DNA from: an uncultured Prevotellaceae bacterium
GTDB taxonomy: Bacteria; Bacteroidota; Bacteroidia; Bacteroidales; Bacteroidaceae
Length of the DNA: 64,000 nucleotides
Assembly: GCA_902774925.1 (NCBI GenBank)
Contig: CACYKE010000006.1
Location: forward strand, 1-64,000
Direction: 5' to 3'
A program made the translations under genes and the position numbers. Numbering within the stretch: the first letter of the stretch is position 1; every line of letters begins with the position of its first letter. Of the stretch, positions 40,033 to 48,123 are shown piece after piece. The notes beneath the pieces are model-generated. The model was not told where the DNA came from, did no database searches, and saw only the letters and a list, made by a program, of their open reading frames with translations.

Positions 40033-42633
40033 ATGAGACGACTGATATTATTCATAATAGGTTGTATATCGTTTGCAGTGTCGTGGGCACAGACGCTGAC
40101 AGGACGCGCTCCAGCTCAGGTGGCTGTGGGCGAGCAGTTCCGTTTGAGCTATACCGTTAATACTGACGACGCAAAAGGCTTCCGGGCTGGCGACATTCCT
40201 GACGCCTTCGACGTGTTGATGGGGCCCTCGACGTCACAACAGTCGAGTTTCCAGATGGTCAACGGCCATACGTCGAGTTCGTCGAGCATTACCTATACCT
40301 ATATCCTCTCGGCAAAAAAGAACGGTTCGTTTACCATTCCTGCAGCTCACGTGACGGCAGGCGGTAAGACGATAACGTCTAACGAATTGCATATCAAGGT
40401 GAGCGGTCAGGCTCAGCAGGGCGGACAACAGGGCGGTCATCAGCAGAGCAGTACGGGAGAGATTCGTAATGCCGGCAGTTCAATTTCTGGCAGCGACCTC
40501 TTCATCAAGGTGACAGCATCCAAACAACACGTTCGTGAACAAGAGCCCATCTTGTTGACATACAAAGTCTATACACTCGTCGGACTGACCCAGCTGAATG
40601 GTAAGATGGCCGACCTGAAGAGTTTCTATTCCCGCGAAGTACCACTGCCTCAGGAGAAGCAGTTCCATATCGAGAACCTCAACGGAAAGCCCTATCGGGC
40701 TGTCACTTGGCAACAATACGTCGTATTCCCCCAGTCAACAGGCAAACTGGAAATTCCCAGCATCACCTACGAAGGTATCGTCGTACAGCAGAACCGCAAC
40801 GTCGATCCCTTCGAGGCCTTCTTCAATGGAGGTTCCGGTTACGTCGAGGTAAAGAAACAAATCAAGGCTCCTGGTATTACCATTCAGGTTGACCCGTTGC
40901 CTCAGCGTCCGGCAGGATTCTCCGGTGGTGTAGGCCGTTATTCCATTTCCGCCCAGTTGGACAAGAACGAAGTGAAGGCCAACGACCCCGTCAAACTGCG
41001 TGTTGTGGTTACGGGTGTCGGTAATATGAAACTGCTGAAGCAACCCGAGGTGAAATTCCCCAAGGACTTTGACCATTACGATGCGAAGGTGACCGATAAG
41101 ACCCAGTTGACGACGAGTGGTCTTGAGGGTTCCATCACCTACGACTTCCTGGCTGTTCCCCGTCATCAGGGCGATTACGAGATTCCTGCCATTGAGTACA
41201 TCTATTTCGATACGCAGGCCAACGCCTACAAGACCGTGAAGACCGAACCGTTCAAGCTCCATGTCGAAAAGGGTAGCGGCTCGTCGTCTGCCACCTATAC
41301 CGGACAGGAAGACGTCAAATTGCTGAACAGCGACATCCACTACATCAAGACTGGCGATACCCGTCAGCGCGGAGTCAACGAGTTCTTCTTTGCCTCTACG
41401 GAATATTGGGTAAGTCTGGCGGTATTGCTGTTGGGATTCATCTCGCTCTTCATCATCTTCCGTCAGCGAGCCATCGAGAATGCCGATATCGTGAAACAGC
41501 GTGCCGGCAAGGCTAACAAGGTTGCCACCAAACGACTGAAGAAAGCCGCAAAACTCATGGCTGGCGGCAAACAGAACGAATTCTACGACGAGGTGCTCCG
41601 TGCGCTTTGGGGTTACGTGGGCGATAAGCTCAATATGCCTGTCGAACAGCTCTCCCGTGAGAACATCAGCCAACAACTGGAGTCGCGCAATGTTTCCAGC
41701 GAGACCATCAGTCAGTTCATTGGCGCACTCGACGAATGTGAGTTTGCACGCTATGCACCCGGTGACGCTACAGGTAATATGAATAAGGTATATGATGCGG
41801 CAATGACCGCCATTACGCAGATTGCTGCGACGATGAAAAGAGGTAAGTGGAAAGAGGTAAGAGGTGAGAGAACTCCTTCTGCCCGCTTTATTCTGCTTGC
41901 AGTCATATCTCTTACCTCTTACTTCTCACCTCTCACCTCTAATGCTGTTACAAAGGCCGAAGCCGACAGCGCTTACGTTCAGGAACGCTACCAGCAGGCT
42001 GCCAAGGATTACGAGGCATTGCTGAAACAAGGCGTCAGTGCCGACCTCTATTATAACCTCGGCAACTGTTACTATCGCATGGACCAGATGACGCAGGCCG
42101 TGCTCAACTACGAGCGTGCGCTATTGCTCTCGCCAGGCGACAAGGACATCCGCTTCAACCTGCAGATGGCCCGTTCGAAGACCATCGACAAGATCACCCC
42201 CGAATCGGAGATGTTCTTTGTCACGTGGTATAGTTCGCTGGTCAACGTGATGAGTGTCGACGGTTGGGCTCGCACGGCGCTGGTGGCCTTGATTGTTGCC
42301 ATCGTGCTGGCATTGTTCTACCTGTTCTCCGACCGCATCTGGCTTCGCAAGATAGGATTCTTCGGAGGCATCATCGCATTGCTACTGTTCCTTGTAGGCA
42401 ATCTCTTTGCCTGGCAACAGAAGAGCAATCTCACCCAGCGCACTGGGGCCATCATCATTAAGTCTGCGGTCAACGTCAAGAGTACGCCTTCGAAAAACGG
42501 TACCGACCTGTATATCCTGCACGAAGGTACGAAAGTCACGGTGACCGATTCCTCCATGCGTGAATGGCGCAAGATTCGTGTGGCCGACGGTAAGGAAGGA
42601 TGGCTGGAAGTCTCGGAAATAGAAGTGATATAA
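40033..42633 (+). CDS. batD: BatD-BatE fusion
   Basis: 866 residues. Residues 1-600 are BatD: signal peptide ending SWAQ, repeated beta domains (ITYTYILSAKKNGSFTIPAA, YEGIVVQQNRNVDPFEAFF), a membrane helix near 460-480 and a cytoplasmic helical end. Residues about 601-866 are BatE: signal-like FILLAVISLTSYFSPLTSNA, TPR repeats (ADLYYNLGNCYYRMDQMTQA), two membrane helices and an SH3-like end (AVNVKSTPSKNGTDLYIL, EGWLEVSEI). The join KRGKWKEVRGERTPSAR is made by a GAGGTGAGAG-family repeat. Met 601 (41833) stands where a separate BatE would start. Usually two genes. Confidence 0.9.
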   Translation: MRRLILFIIGCISFAVSWAQTLTGRAPAQVAVGEQFRLSYTVNTDDAKGFRAGDIPDAFDVLMGPSTSQQSSFQMVNGHTSSSSSITYTYILSAKKNGSFTIPAAHVTAGGKTITSNELHIKVSGQAQQGGQQGGHQQSSTGEIRNAGSSISGSDLFIKVTASKQHVREQEPILLTYKVYTLVGLTQLNGKMADLKSFYSREVPLPQEKQFHIENLNGKPYRAVTWQQYVVFPQSTGKLEIPSITYEGIVVQQNRNVDPFEAFFNGGSGYVEVKKQIKAPGITIQVDPLPQRPAGFSGGVGRYSISAQLDKNEVKANDPVKLRVVVTGVGNMKLLKQPEVKFPKDFDHYDAKVTDKTQLTTSGLEGSITYDFLAVPRHQGDYEIPAIEYIYFDTQANAYKTVKTEPFKLHVEKGSGSSSATYTGQEDVKLLNSDIHYIKTGDTRQRGVNEFFFASTEYWVSLAVLLLGFISLFIIFRQRAIENADIVKQRAGKANKVATKRLKKAAKLMAGGKQNEFYDEVLRALWGYVGDKLNMPVEQLSRENISQQLESRNVSSETISQFIGALDECEFARYAPGDATGNMNKVYDAAMTAITQIAATMKRGKWKEVRGERTPSARFILLAVISLTSYFSPLTSNAVTKAEADSAYVQERYQQAAKDYEALLKQGVSADLYYNLGNCYYRMDQMTQAVLNYERALLLSPGDKDIRFNLQMARSKTIDKITPESEMFFVTWYSSLVNVMSVDGWARTALVALIVAIVLALFYLFSDRIWLRKIGFFGGIIALLLFLVGNLFAWQQKSNLTQRTGAIIIKSAVNVKSTPSKNGTDLYILHEGTKVTVTDSSMREWRKIRVADGKEGWLEVSEIEVI
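41841..41940. repeat. inverted pair of GAGGTGAGAG-family repeats at the batD/batE join
   Basis: The forward copy 41841-41872 (AGGTAAGTGGAAAGAGGTAA onward) and reversed copy 41908-41940 (TCTCTTACCTCTTACTTCTC onward) flank the code for the hydrophobic core of the BatE signal sequence. This is the same arrangement as at batB/batC. Confidence 0.85.
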
Positions 42634-42654
42634 ACGTTGAACATTGAACACGAT
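42634..42654. repeat. AACGTTGAAC-word spacer
   Basis: ACGTTGAACATTGAACACGA between the batD-batE stop and the pap2 ATG. The same word occurs inside queA (43678-43711) and uxaA (47727-47759). Confidence 0.65.
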
Positions 42655-43305
42655 ATGGAAGAACTGATTCATTTTGACAAGGAACTGCTGCTTTGGTTCA
42701 ATGGCAGCGACTCGCTGGTGATGGACTCGGTCATCATGACGCTTACCACCGCCACGACATGGATACCGATGTATCTGGCATTGTTTTATGTCGTACTGAA
42801 AAGCAACAGCACCGTGCGCGATATCCTGCTCGTATTGGCGGGTGCGGCGGCGTGTGTACTGCTGGCAGGTACCATCGACGACACCATCGTCAAACCCCTT
42901 GTGGCTCGTTGGCGCCCGGGTCGCGACCCCGAGATAGGCATGTTGGTTGATACCGTCGACGGCTATCGTGGCGGTAACTACGGTTTCTTCTCTGCCCATG
43001 CGGCAAACACGTTCTCCATAGCGATATTCATGTCGTTGCTCATGCGACAGCGACTATTGACCATTTTCCTCGTCAGTTGGTCGCTCCTCAACTGCTATAC
43101 GCGCCTGTATCTGGGCGTCCACTATCCCGGCGATATCACCGTCGGACTCATTTGGGGCGGTCTCGTGGGCTTTGGCGTCTATAAAGGCTACTGCCATTTT
43201 GCGCACCCTGCCGTCTATACCCGTCCGTTGTGCGACATTCCCATCGCCGTGTTCTGCCTGACGCTGCTCTTTGCCGTTGTCAAGGCGTTGTTCCAACTAT
43301 TGTAA
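42655..43305 (+). CDS. PAP2-family phosphatase (membrane)
   Basis: A 216-residue membrane protein with the three phosphatase motifs: KPLVARWRPGRDP, YGFFSAHAANTFS and RLYLGVHYPGD. About five to six hydrophobic helices. It probably removes phosphate from undecaprenyl pyrophosphate or phosphatidyl lipids. The ATG at 42655 is chosen because an upstream TTG start would translate the spacer repeat. It is co-directional with bat and queA. Confidence 0.88.
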   Translation: MEELIHFDKELLLWFNGSDSLVMDSVIMTLTTATTWIPMYLALFYVVLKSNSTVRDILLVLAGAAACVLLAGTIDDTIVKPLVARWRPGRDPEIGMLVDTVDGYRGGNYGFFSAHAANTFSIAIFMSLLMRQRLLTIFLVSWSLLNCYTRLYLGVHYPGDITVGLIWGGLVGFGVYKGYCHFAHPAVYTRPLCDIPIAVFCLTLLFAVVKALFQLL

Positions 43306-43308
43306 ACG

Positions 43309-44520
43309 ATGAATACAAAAGAAATACATATTAGCGATTACACCTACGACCTGCCTGACGAGCGCATAGCGAAGTTCCCGATGGCCGAGCGCGACCACTC
43401 GAAGCTGTTGCTTTACCGCCAGGGTGAGGTAGGGGAGGACGTGTTCTACAACCTGCCCCAATATCTGCCCGAAGGTGCGCTGATGGTGATGAATAACACG
43501 CGCGTCATCCAGGCGCGACTGCATTTCCGTAAAGAAACGGGAGCTTTGATTGAGATATTCCTGTTAGAGCCCGCCTTGCCGCGCGACTACGAACAGATGT
43601 TCCATCAGACTAGCCGTTGCCAGTGGCTGTGTCTGGTGGGCAACCAGAAGAAATGGAAAGAAGGGCCGCTGACGCGGACGTTGAACGTTGAACATGGAAC
43701 GTTGAACGTTACGGCTACGCGCAAGGGTGAGGTCGGCACCAGTCAGCTCATCGAGTTCGAATGGACGGGGAATGCGTCTTTCGCTGAAGTCATCGACGTG
43801 ATGGGAGAACTGCCCATTCCGCCTTATCTGAATCGCGAGACACAGGAGAGCGACAAGACAACCTATCAGACCGTCTATTCGAAGATTAAAGGCAGCGTGG
43901 CTGCTCCGACGGCTGGTCTGCACTTCACCAATCGTGTCCTGAGCGACATCGACGCCCGTGGCATCGAGCGCGACGAAGTCACCCTGCACGTCGGCGCTGG
44001 CACCTTCCGACCGGTCAAAAGCGAGACCATCGGCGACCACCCTATGCACACGGAGTACATTGCCGTCCATCGCCACACCATCGAGCGCCTGTTGGCACAC
44101 AATGGCGAGGCGATAGCCGTCGGAACCACCAGTGTCCGCACGCTCGAGAGCCTCTATTATATGGGATTGAAACTTGAAAGCAACCCCGCTCTCTCTGCCG
44201 ACGACCTTCATGTCCACCAATGGGAACCTTACGAACAGACTGCCAGTATTACGCCTCTGAAGGCTTTGCAGAACCTGTTGGCGTGGTACGACCGAAACGA
44301 CGAGACGGTTCTCCACAGCTCCACGCAGATTATCATTGCGCCGGGCTACGACTATAAGATTGTCAAGATGCTCATCACCAATTTCCATCAGCCACAGTCC
44401 ACGCTGTTGCTGTTGGTCAGTGCCTTTGTCCACGGCGACTGGCACAAGATTTACGACTACGCCCTGACTCACGATTTCCGATTCCTGAGCTACGGCGACT
44501 CATCACTACTCATCCCGTAG
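43309..44520 (+). CDS. queA: S-adenosylmethionine:tRNA ribosyltransferase-isomerase
   Basis: A 403-residue enzyme that forms epoxyqueuosine in tRNA, transferring the ribosyl part of SAM. Motifs: YDLPDERIAKFP, LMVMNNTRVIQARL, MGELPIPPYL, YSKIKGSVAAPTAGLHFT, HVGAGTFRPV, IAVGTTSVRTLE and ITNFHQPQSTLLLLVSAF. The protein is longer than usual: residues 124-134 (TLNVEHGTLNV) come from an AACGTTGAAC tandem repeat in the variable region. The gene starts 3 nt after pap2. Confidence 0.92.
   Translation: MNTKEIHISDYTYDLPDERIAKFPMAERDHSKLLLYRQGEVGEDVFYNLPQYLPEGALMVMNNTRVIQARLHFRKETGALIEIFLLEPALPRDYEQMFHQTSRCQWLCLVGNQKKWKEGPLTRTLNVEHGTLNVTATRKGEVGTSQLIEFEWTGNASFAEVIDVMGELPIPPYLNRETQESDKTTYQTVYSKIKGSVAAPTAGLHFTNRVLSDIDARGIERDEVTLHVGAGTFRPVKSETIGDHPMHTEYIAVHRHTIERLLAHNGEAIAVGTTSVRTLESLYYMGLKLESNPALSADDLHVHQWEPYEQTASITPLKALQNLLAWYDRNDETVLHSSTQIIIAPGYDYKIVKMLITNFHQPQSTLLLLVSAFVHGDWHKIYDYALTHDFRFLSYGDSSLLIP
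43678..43711. repeat. AACGTTGAAC-word repeat inside queA
   Basis: ACGTTGAACGTTGAACATGG followed by AACGTTGAACGTTA: three GTTGAAC units read in frame as TLNVEHGTLNV within a conserved enzyme. Confidence 0.8.
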
Positions 44521-44551
44521 ATGGTTCATGGTTAATGATTAATGGTTAATA
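44521..44551. repeat. ATGGTTAATG-word spacer
   Basis: ATGGTTCATGGTTAATGATT then AATGGTTAAT between queA and nadE: three ATGGTT(A/C)AT words. The in-frame ATG at 44542 belongs to the repeat. Confidence 0.65.
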
Positions 44552-44553
44552 AT

Positions 44554-46479
44554 ATGAAGTACGGATTCATCAAAGTGGCTGCTGCCGTTCCCGCTGTTCG
44601 CGTGGCCGACGTGGAATACAACGTCCAGGAGATTGAAAAACTCTTATCGCTTGCCGACGGCGAGCACGTGGAGATTGTGTGTTTCCCAGAACTGTGCATT
44701 ACGGGCTACACGTGTCAGGACTTGTTCAAAGAACAGCTGTTGCTGACGAAGTCGGAAGAAGGTCTGCTGATGTTGCTCGATTTCACCCGCAAGCTCGACA
44801 TCATCTGCATCGTCGGACTACCCGTACAGGCGGGCGGACTCCTGCTCAATTGTGCCGCAGTCATTCAGCGCGGTGCCATTCTGGGCGTCATCCCAAAGAC
44901 CTACCTGCCTAACTACAACGAATTCTACGAGAAACGCTGGTTTGCCTCTGCTCAGGACCTGAATCCAACGGATATCTATCTTGCTGGCACGCCTGTCCAT
45001 CTGTCCTCCGAACCGCAGTTGTTCCAAACGACCGACGGTGTGAAGTTCGGCGTCGAGATCTGTGAGGACGTCTGGGCACCCATACCTCCCAGCAACAACC
45101 TGACGATGGCCGGTGCCGAGATTGTCTTCAACTGCTCCGCCAGCGACGAACTCATCGGCAAGCACCGCTACCTGCGTTCACTGGTGGCCCAGCAGAGCGC
45201 CCGTACCATGAGTGGCTACGTCTATAGCTCGTGCGGCTTCGGTGAATCCACGCAGGATGTCGTCTATGGCGGCAATGCCATGATTTTCGAGAATGGCCGT
45301 TTCCTCGTCGAGGGCGACCGCTTCTCGTTCCAGCCACAGCTGAAGATGGCTCAGATTGATGTCGAACGTCTGCGCACCGAGCGTCAGACCAATTCCACGT
45401 TCATCAATGCCCAGCGCGAGGCTCACGCACAGATTGTCGCCTGCAAGCCGCCCCAGGACGAACATCCGTTCCTGCTCCAGCGTCCCGTCGACGCCCATCC
45501 CTTCATCCCTGCCGACGACGAGATGGCCGAGACCTGCGAGGAGATTCTGAACATCCAGACTGCCGGACTGGCAAAACGACTCATCCATACCAATTGCCAG
45601 CATGTCGTCATCGGCATCAGCGGCGGCCTCGACTCTACGCTGGCCCTGCTGGTCTGCGTGCGTACCTTCGACAAACTCGGCTACGACCGCAAGGGCATCA
45701 TCGGCGTCACCATGCCGGGCTTCGGCACTACCGATCGCACCCACGACAACGCCTCGTCACTCATGCAGACGCTGGGCATCTCGCAGATGGAGATCTCCAT
45801 TGCCAAGGCCGTCAACCAGCATTTTGAGGACATCGGTCACGATGCCGCCATCCACGATGCCACCTACGAGAATTCCCAGGCGCGCGAACGCACACAGATC
45901 CTGATGGACCTCGCCAACAAGCTCAATGGCCTTGTTGTCGGCACCGGCGACCTCTCCGAGCTCGCCCTCGGCTGGGCTACCTATAATGGCGACCACATGT
46001 CGATGTACGGCGTCAATGCCAGCATCCCCAAGACGCTCATCCAGTATCTCATCCGCTACTACGCCTCCATGCCGGCATTCACCGCCCAGCGCGAGACACT
46101 GCTCGACGTCATCGACACACCCATCTCGCCCGAGCTGACCCCTGCCGACGCCAATGGCAATATCAAGCAAAAGACCGAAGACCTCGTCGGACCTTACGAG
46201 CTCCACGATTTCTTCCTCTACTATTTCATGCGCTTCGGCTTCCGTCCTGCCAAGATCTTCCTGCTCGCACAGCAGGCCTTCGGCGACAAATACGACCGCG
46301 AGACCATTCAGAAATGGCTTAAGACCTTCTGCCGCCGCTTCTTCTCGCAACAGTTCAAGCGCTCCTGTCTGCCCGACGGTCCCAAGGTCGGCAGCATCAG
46401 CCTCTCGCCCCGCGGCGACTGGCGCATGCCCAGCGATGCCTGCTCCGCCCTATGGCTTAAAGAATGCGACGAGCTCTAA
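44554..46479 (+). CDS. nadE: glutamine-dependent NAD+ synthetase
   Basis: A 641-residue enzyme making NAD from deamido-NAD, ATP and glutamine. The N-terminal nitrilase-type domain has the Glu-Lys-Cys triad: CFPELCITGYTC, IPKTYLPNY, GVEICEDVW. The C-terminal synthetase has the P-loop GISGGLDSTLAL and VVGTGDLSELALGWATYNGD. Start at 44554 (MKYGFIKVAAAVP); an ATG four codons earlier lies in the spacer repeat. The coding strand is GC-rich near the 3' end. Confidence 0.93.
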   Translation: MKYGFIKVAAAVPAVRVADVEYNVQEIEKLLSLADGEHVEIVCFPELCITGYTCQDLFKEQLLLTKSEEGLLMLLDFTRKLDIICIVGLPVQAGGLLLNCAAVIQRGAILGVIPKTYLPNYNEFYEKRWFASAQDLNPTDIYLAGTPVHLSSEPQLFQTTDGVKFGVEICEDVWAPIPPSNNLTMAGAEIVFNCSASDELIGKHRYLRSLVAQQSARTMSGYVYSSCGFGESTQDVVYGGNAMIFENGRFLVEGDRFSFQPQLKMAQIDVERLRTERQTNSTFINAQREAHAQIVACKPPQDEHPFLLQRPVDAHPFIPADDEMAETCEEILNIQTAGLAKRLIHTNCQHVVIGISGGLDSTLALLVCVRTFDKLGYDRKGIIGVTMPGFGTTDRTHDNASSLMQTLGISQMEISIAKAVNQHFEDIGHDAAIHDATYENSQARERTQILMDLANKLNGLVVGTGDLSELALGWATYNGDHMSMYGVNASIPKTLIQYLIRYYASMPAFTAQRETLLDVIDTPISPELTPADANGNIKQKTEDLVGPYELHDFFLYYFMRFGFRPAKIFLLAQQAFGDKYDRETIQKWLKTFCRRFFSQQFKRSCLPDGPKVGSISLSPRGDWRMPSDACSALWLKECDEL

Positions 46480-46524
46480 GATCACACCGCTTCGCAGGGC
46501 GCACACGCCCAGAAAAAGACAAGG

Positions 46525-46561
46525 TTAGTACATCCTGGGACGCATGCCCAGGATGTACTAA
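46525..46561. terminator. perfect 15-bp hairpin between nadE and uxaA
   Basis: TTAGTACATCCTGGG (46525-46539) and CCCAGGATGTACTAA (46547-46561) pair perfectly around ACGCATG. It lies just past the uxaA stop and 45 nt after nadE. There is no long T-run, so it may act as a bidirectional terminator or as an mRNA 3' end stabiliser. Confidence 0.7.
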
Positions 46562-46562
46562 T

Positions 46563-48065
46563 TTAGAGTGTGACGCCGTTTTTGAAGATGGAAATCTCGC
46601 GGTAGCCGTTCTCCTCGTTACGGGCTTTTTCGCCGGAGGCGACGGCAAGGACCTTGTCGATGAATTCGGGAACGAGTTCCTGCATGGTGCGGCCTTCGAC
46701 GAGCTGTCCGGCAGAGAAATCGACCCAGTGGGGCTTGTTCTTGGCGAGCACGGGATTGGTGGCGACCTTCATGGTGGGCACGAAGGTGCCGAAGGGCGTG
46801 CCGCGACCGGTGGTGAAAAGCACGATATGGCAGCCGCAGGAGGCGAGGGCCGTGGAGGCTACGAGGTCGTTGCCGGGGGCGGAGAGCAGGTTGAGACCAT
46901 TGGCCGTGAGGCGGTCGCCATACTCCATGACACCGCTGACGGGTGCCTTGCCGCACTTCTGGGTGCAGCCGAGGGCTTTATCCTCAAGGGTGGAGATGCC
47001 GCCGGCCTTGTTGCCGGGCGATGGATTCTCGCCGACGGGTTCGCCGTGGGAGAGGAAATAGTTCTTGAAATTGTTGATCATCGAGACGGTCTGCTGGAAC
47101 AGCTCGGGGGTCTCGCAACGGTTCATGAGGATGGTCTCGGCACCGAACATCTCGGGAACCTCGGTGAGCACGCTGGTGCCGCCCTGAGCCACGAGCCAGT
47201 CGGAGAATTCACCGACGAGGGGATTGGCAGTGATGCCGGAGAAACCGTCAGAGCCACCGCACTTCAGACCGACGCGGAGCTTGGAGACGGGAACATCCTC
47301 GCGCTTGTCCTGTGCGGCCTGGGCATAGAGTTCGCGGAGAATATGCATGCCAGCCTCAATCTCGTCGCCTTCGACGCGCTGGGTGACGAGCAGCTTGATA
47401 CGGCTCTTGTCGTAGTCGCCGAGCATGGCCATGAAGTCCTCGGGCTGGTTGTTCTCACAACCGAGGCTGAGCACGAGCACGCCACCGGCATTGGGGTGGA
47501 GACAGATGTCGCGCAGCACCTTGCGGGTGTTTTCGTGGTCCTCGGAGAGCTGTGAGCAGCCGTAGTTATGATGCCAGGTCCAGATGGCGTCGACATCGCG
47601 TCCACCGGTTTCCTGCATGAGGCGGTGGGCAAGGTTTTCGGCAATGCCGTTGACACAGCCGACAGTGGGCACAATCCATATCTCGTTGCGCACGCCAACA
47701 TCGCCATTCTTGCGGACATAACCCTTAAACGTTGAACGATGAACGTTGAACATTGAACCTTCCCAGGCACCGACAGGTTGATACGTGTATTCGAGCGTGC
47801 CGCTGAGGTTGGTCTTGAGATTGTTCTCGTTGACCCAGTCGCCGGCCTTCATGTCCTGACGGGCATGACCGATGGGGTAGCCGTACTTGATGATGTTTTC
47901 GCCTTCTTTGACGTCGGTGATGAGTACTTTGTGACCTGCAGGAGTGTCCTGATTCAACGTGATTTGCTTGCCGTCGACGGCGATGATGTCGCCCTTCTTT
48001 TTCGGTGAGAGACATACGACAACACTGTCGGCGGGATTAATTTTCAGAAATGTAGCTTGTTCCAT
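46563..48065 (-). CDS. uxaA: altronate dehydratase (UxaA family)
   Basis: A 500-residue enzyme that removes water from D-altronate in galacturonate breakdown. The N-terminal SAF-like domain (about 1-100) leads to the large catalytic part with VPTVGCVNGIAE, WTWHHNYGCSQLSEDHENT, LGCENNQPEDF, LKCGGSDGFSGITANP and GHGTPFG-like FTTGRGTPFGTFVPTMK. An AACGTTGAAC repeat gives SMFNVHRSTFKGY in the linker between the two parts. The LacI-type regulator gene is immediately upstream, suggesting hexuronate control. Confidence 0.9.
   Translation of the reverse strand: MEQATFLKINPADSVVVCLSPKKKGDIIAVDGKQITLNQDTPAGHKVLITDVKEGENIIKYGYPIGHARQDMKAGDWVNENNLKTNLSGTLEYTYQPVGAWEGSMFNVHRSTFKGYVRKNGDVGVRNEIWIVPTVGCVNGIAENLAHRLMQETGGRDVDAIWTWHHNYGCSQLSEDHENTRKVLRDICLHPNAGGVLVLSLGCENNQPEDFMAMLGDYDKSRIKLLVTQRVEGDEIEAGMHILRELYAQAAQDKREDVPVSKLRVGLKCGGSDGFSGITANPLVGEFSDWLVAQGGTSVLTEVPEMFGAETILMNRCETPELFQQTVSMINNFKNYFLSHGEPVGENPSPGNKAGGISTLEDKALGCTQKCGKAPVSGVMEYGDRLTANGLNLLSAPGNDLVASTALASCGCHIVLFTTGRGTPFGTFVPTMKVATNPVLAKNKPHWVDFSAGQLVEGRTMQELVPEFIDKVLAVASGEKARNEENGYREISIFKNGVTL
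47727..47759. repeat. AACGTTGAAC-word repeat inside uxaA
   Basis: The top strand reads AAACGTTGAACGATGAACGT then TGAACATTGAACC. It is read on the minus strand as MFNVHRSTF, at the boundary between the SAF domain and the catalytic domain of UxaA. Confidence 0.75.
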
Positions 48066-48090
48066 AATTGAATTTGTTTTAGTATTTGTT

Positions 48091-48120
48091 TATAATGTTC
48101 AATGTTCAACGTTCAATGTT
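48091..48120. repeat. AACGTTGAAC-word spacer (lacI-uxaA)
   Basis: The top strand reads ATAATGTTCAATGTTCAACG then TTCAATGTTT, in the spacer between the LacI-type gene and uxaA. Same word as in uxaA itself and queA. Confidence 0.65.
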
Positions 48121-48123
48121 TAA

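Noticed and set aside
46464..47555. A 363-aa open frame opposite uxaA, and other long open frames opposite queA, btuB and cobQ
   Set aside because: They are mirror frames of clear genes in GC-biased codon regions, without start signals or domains.
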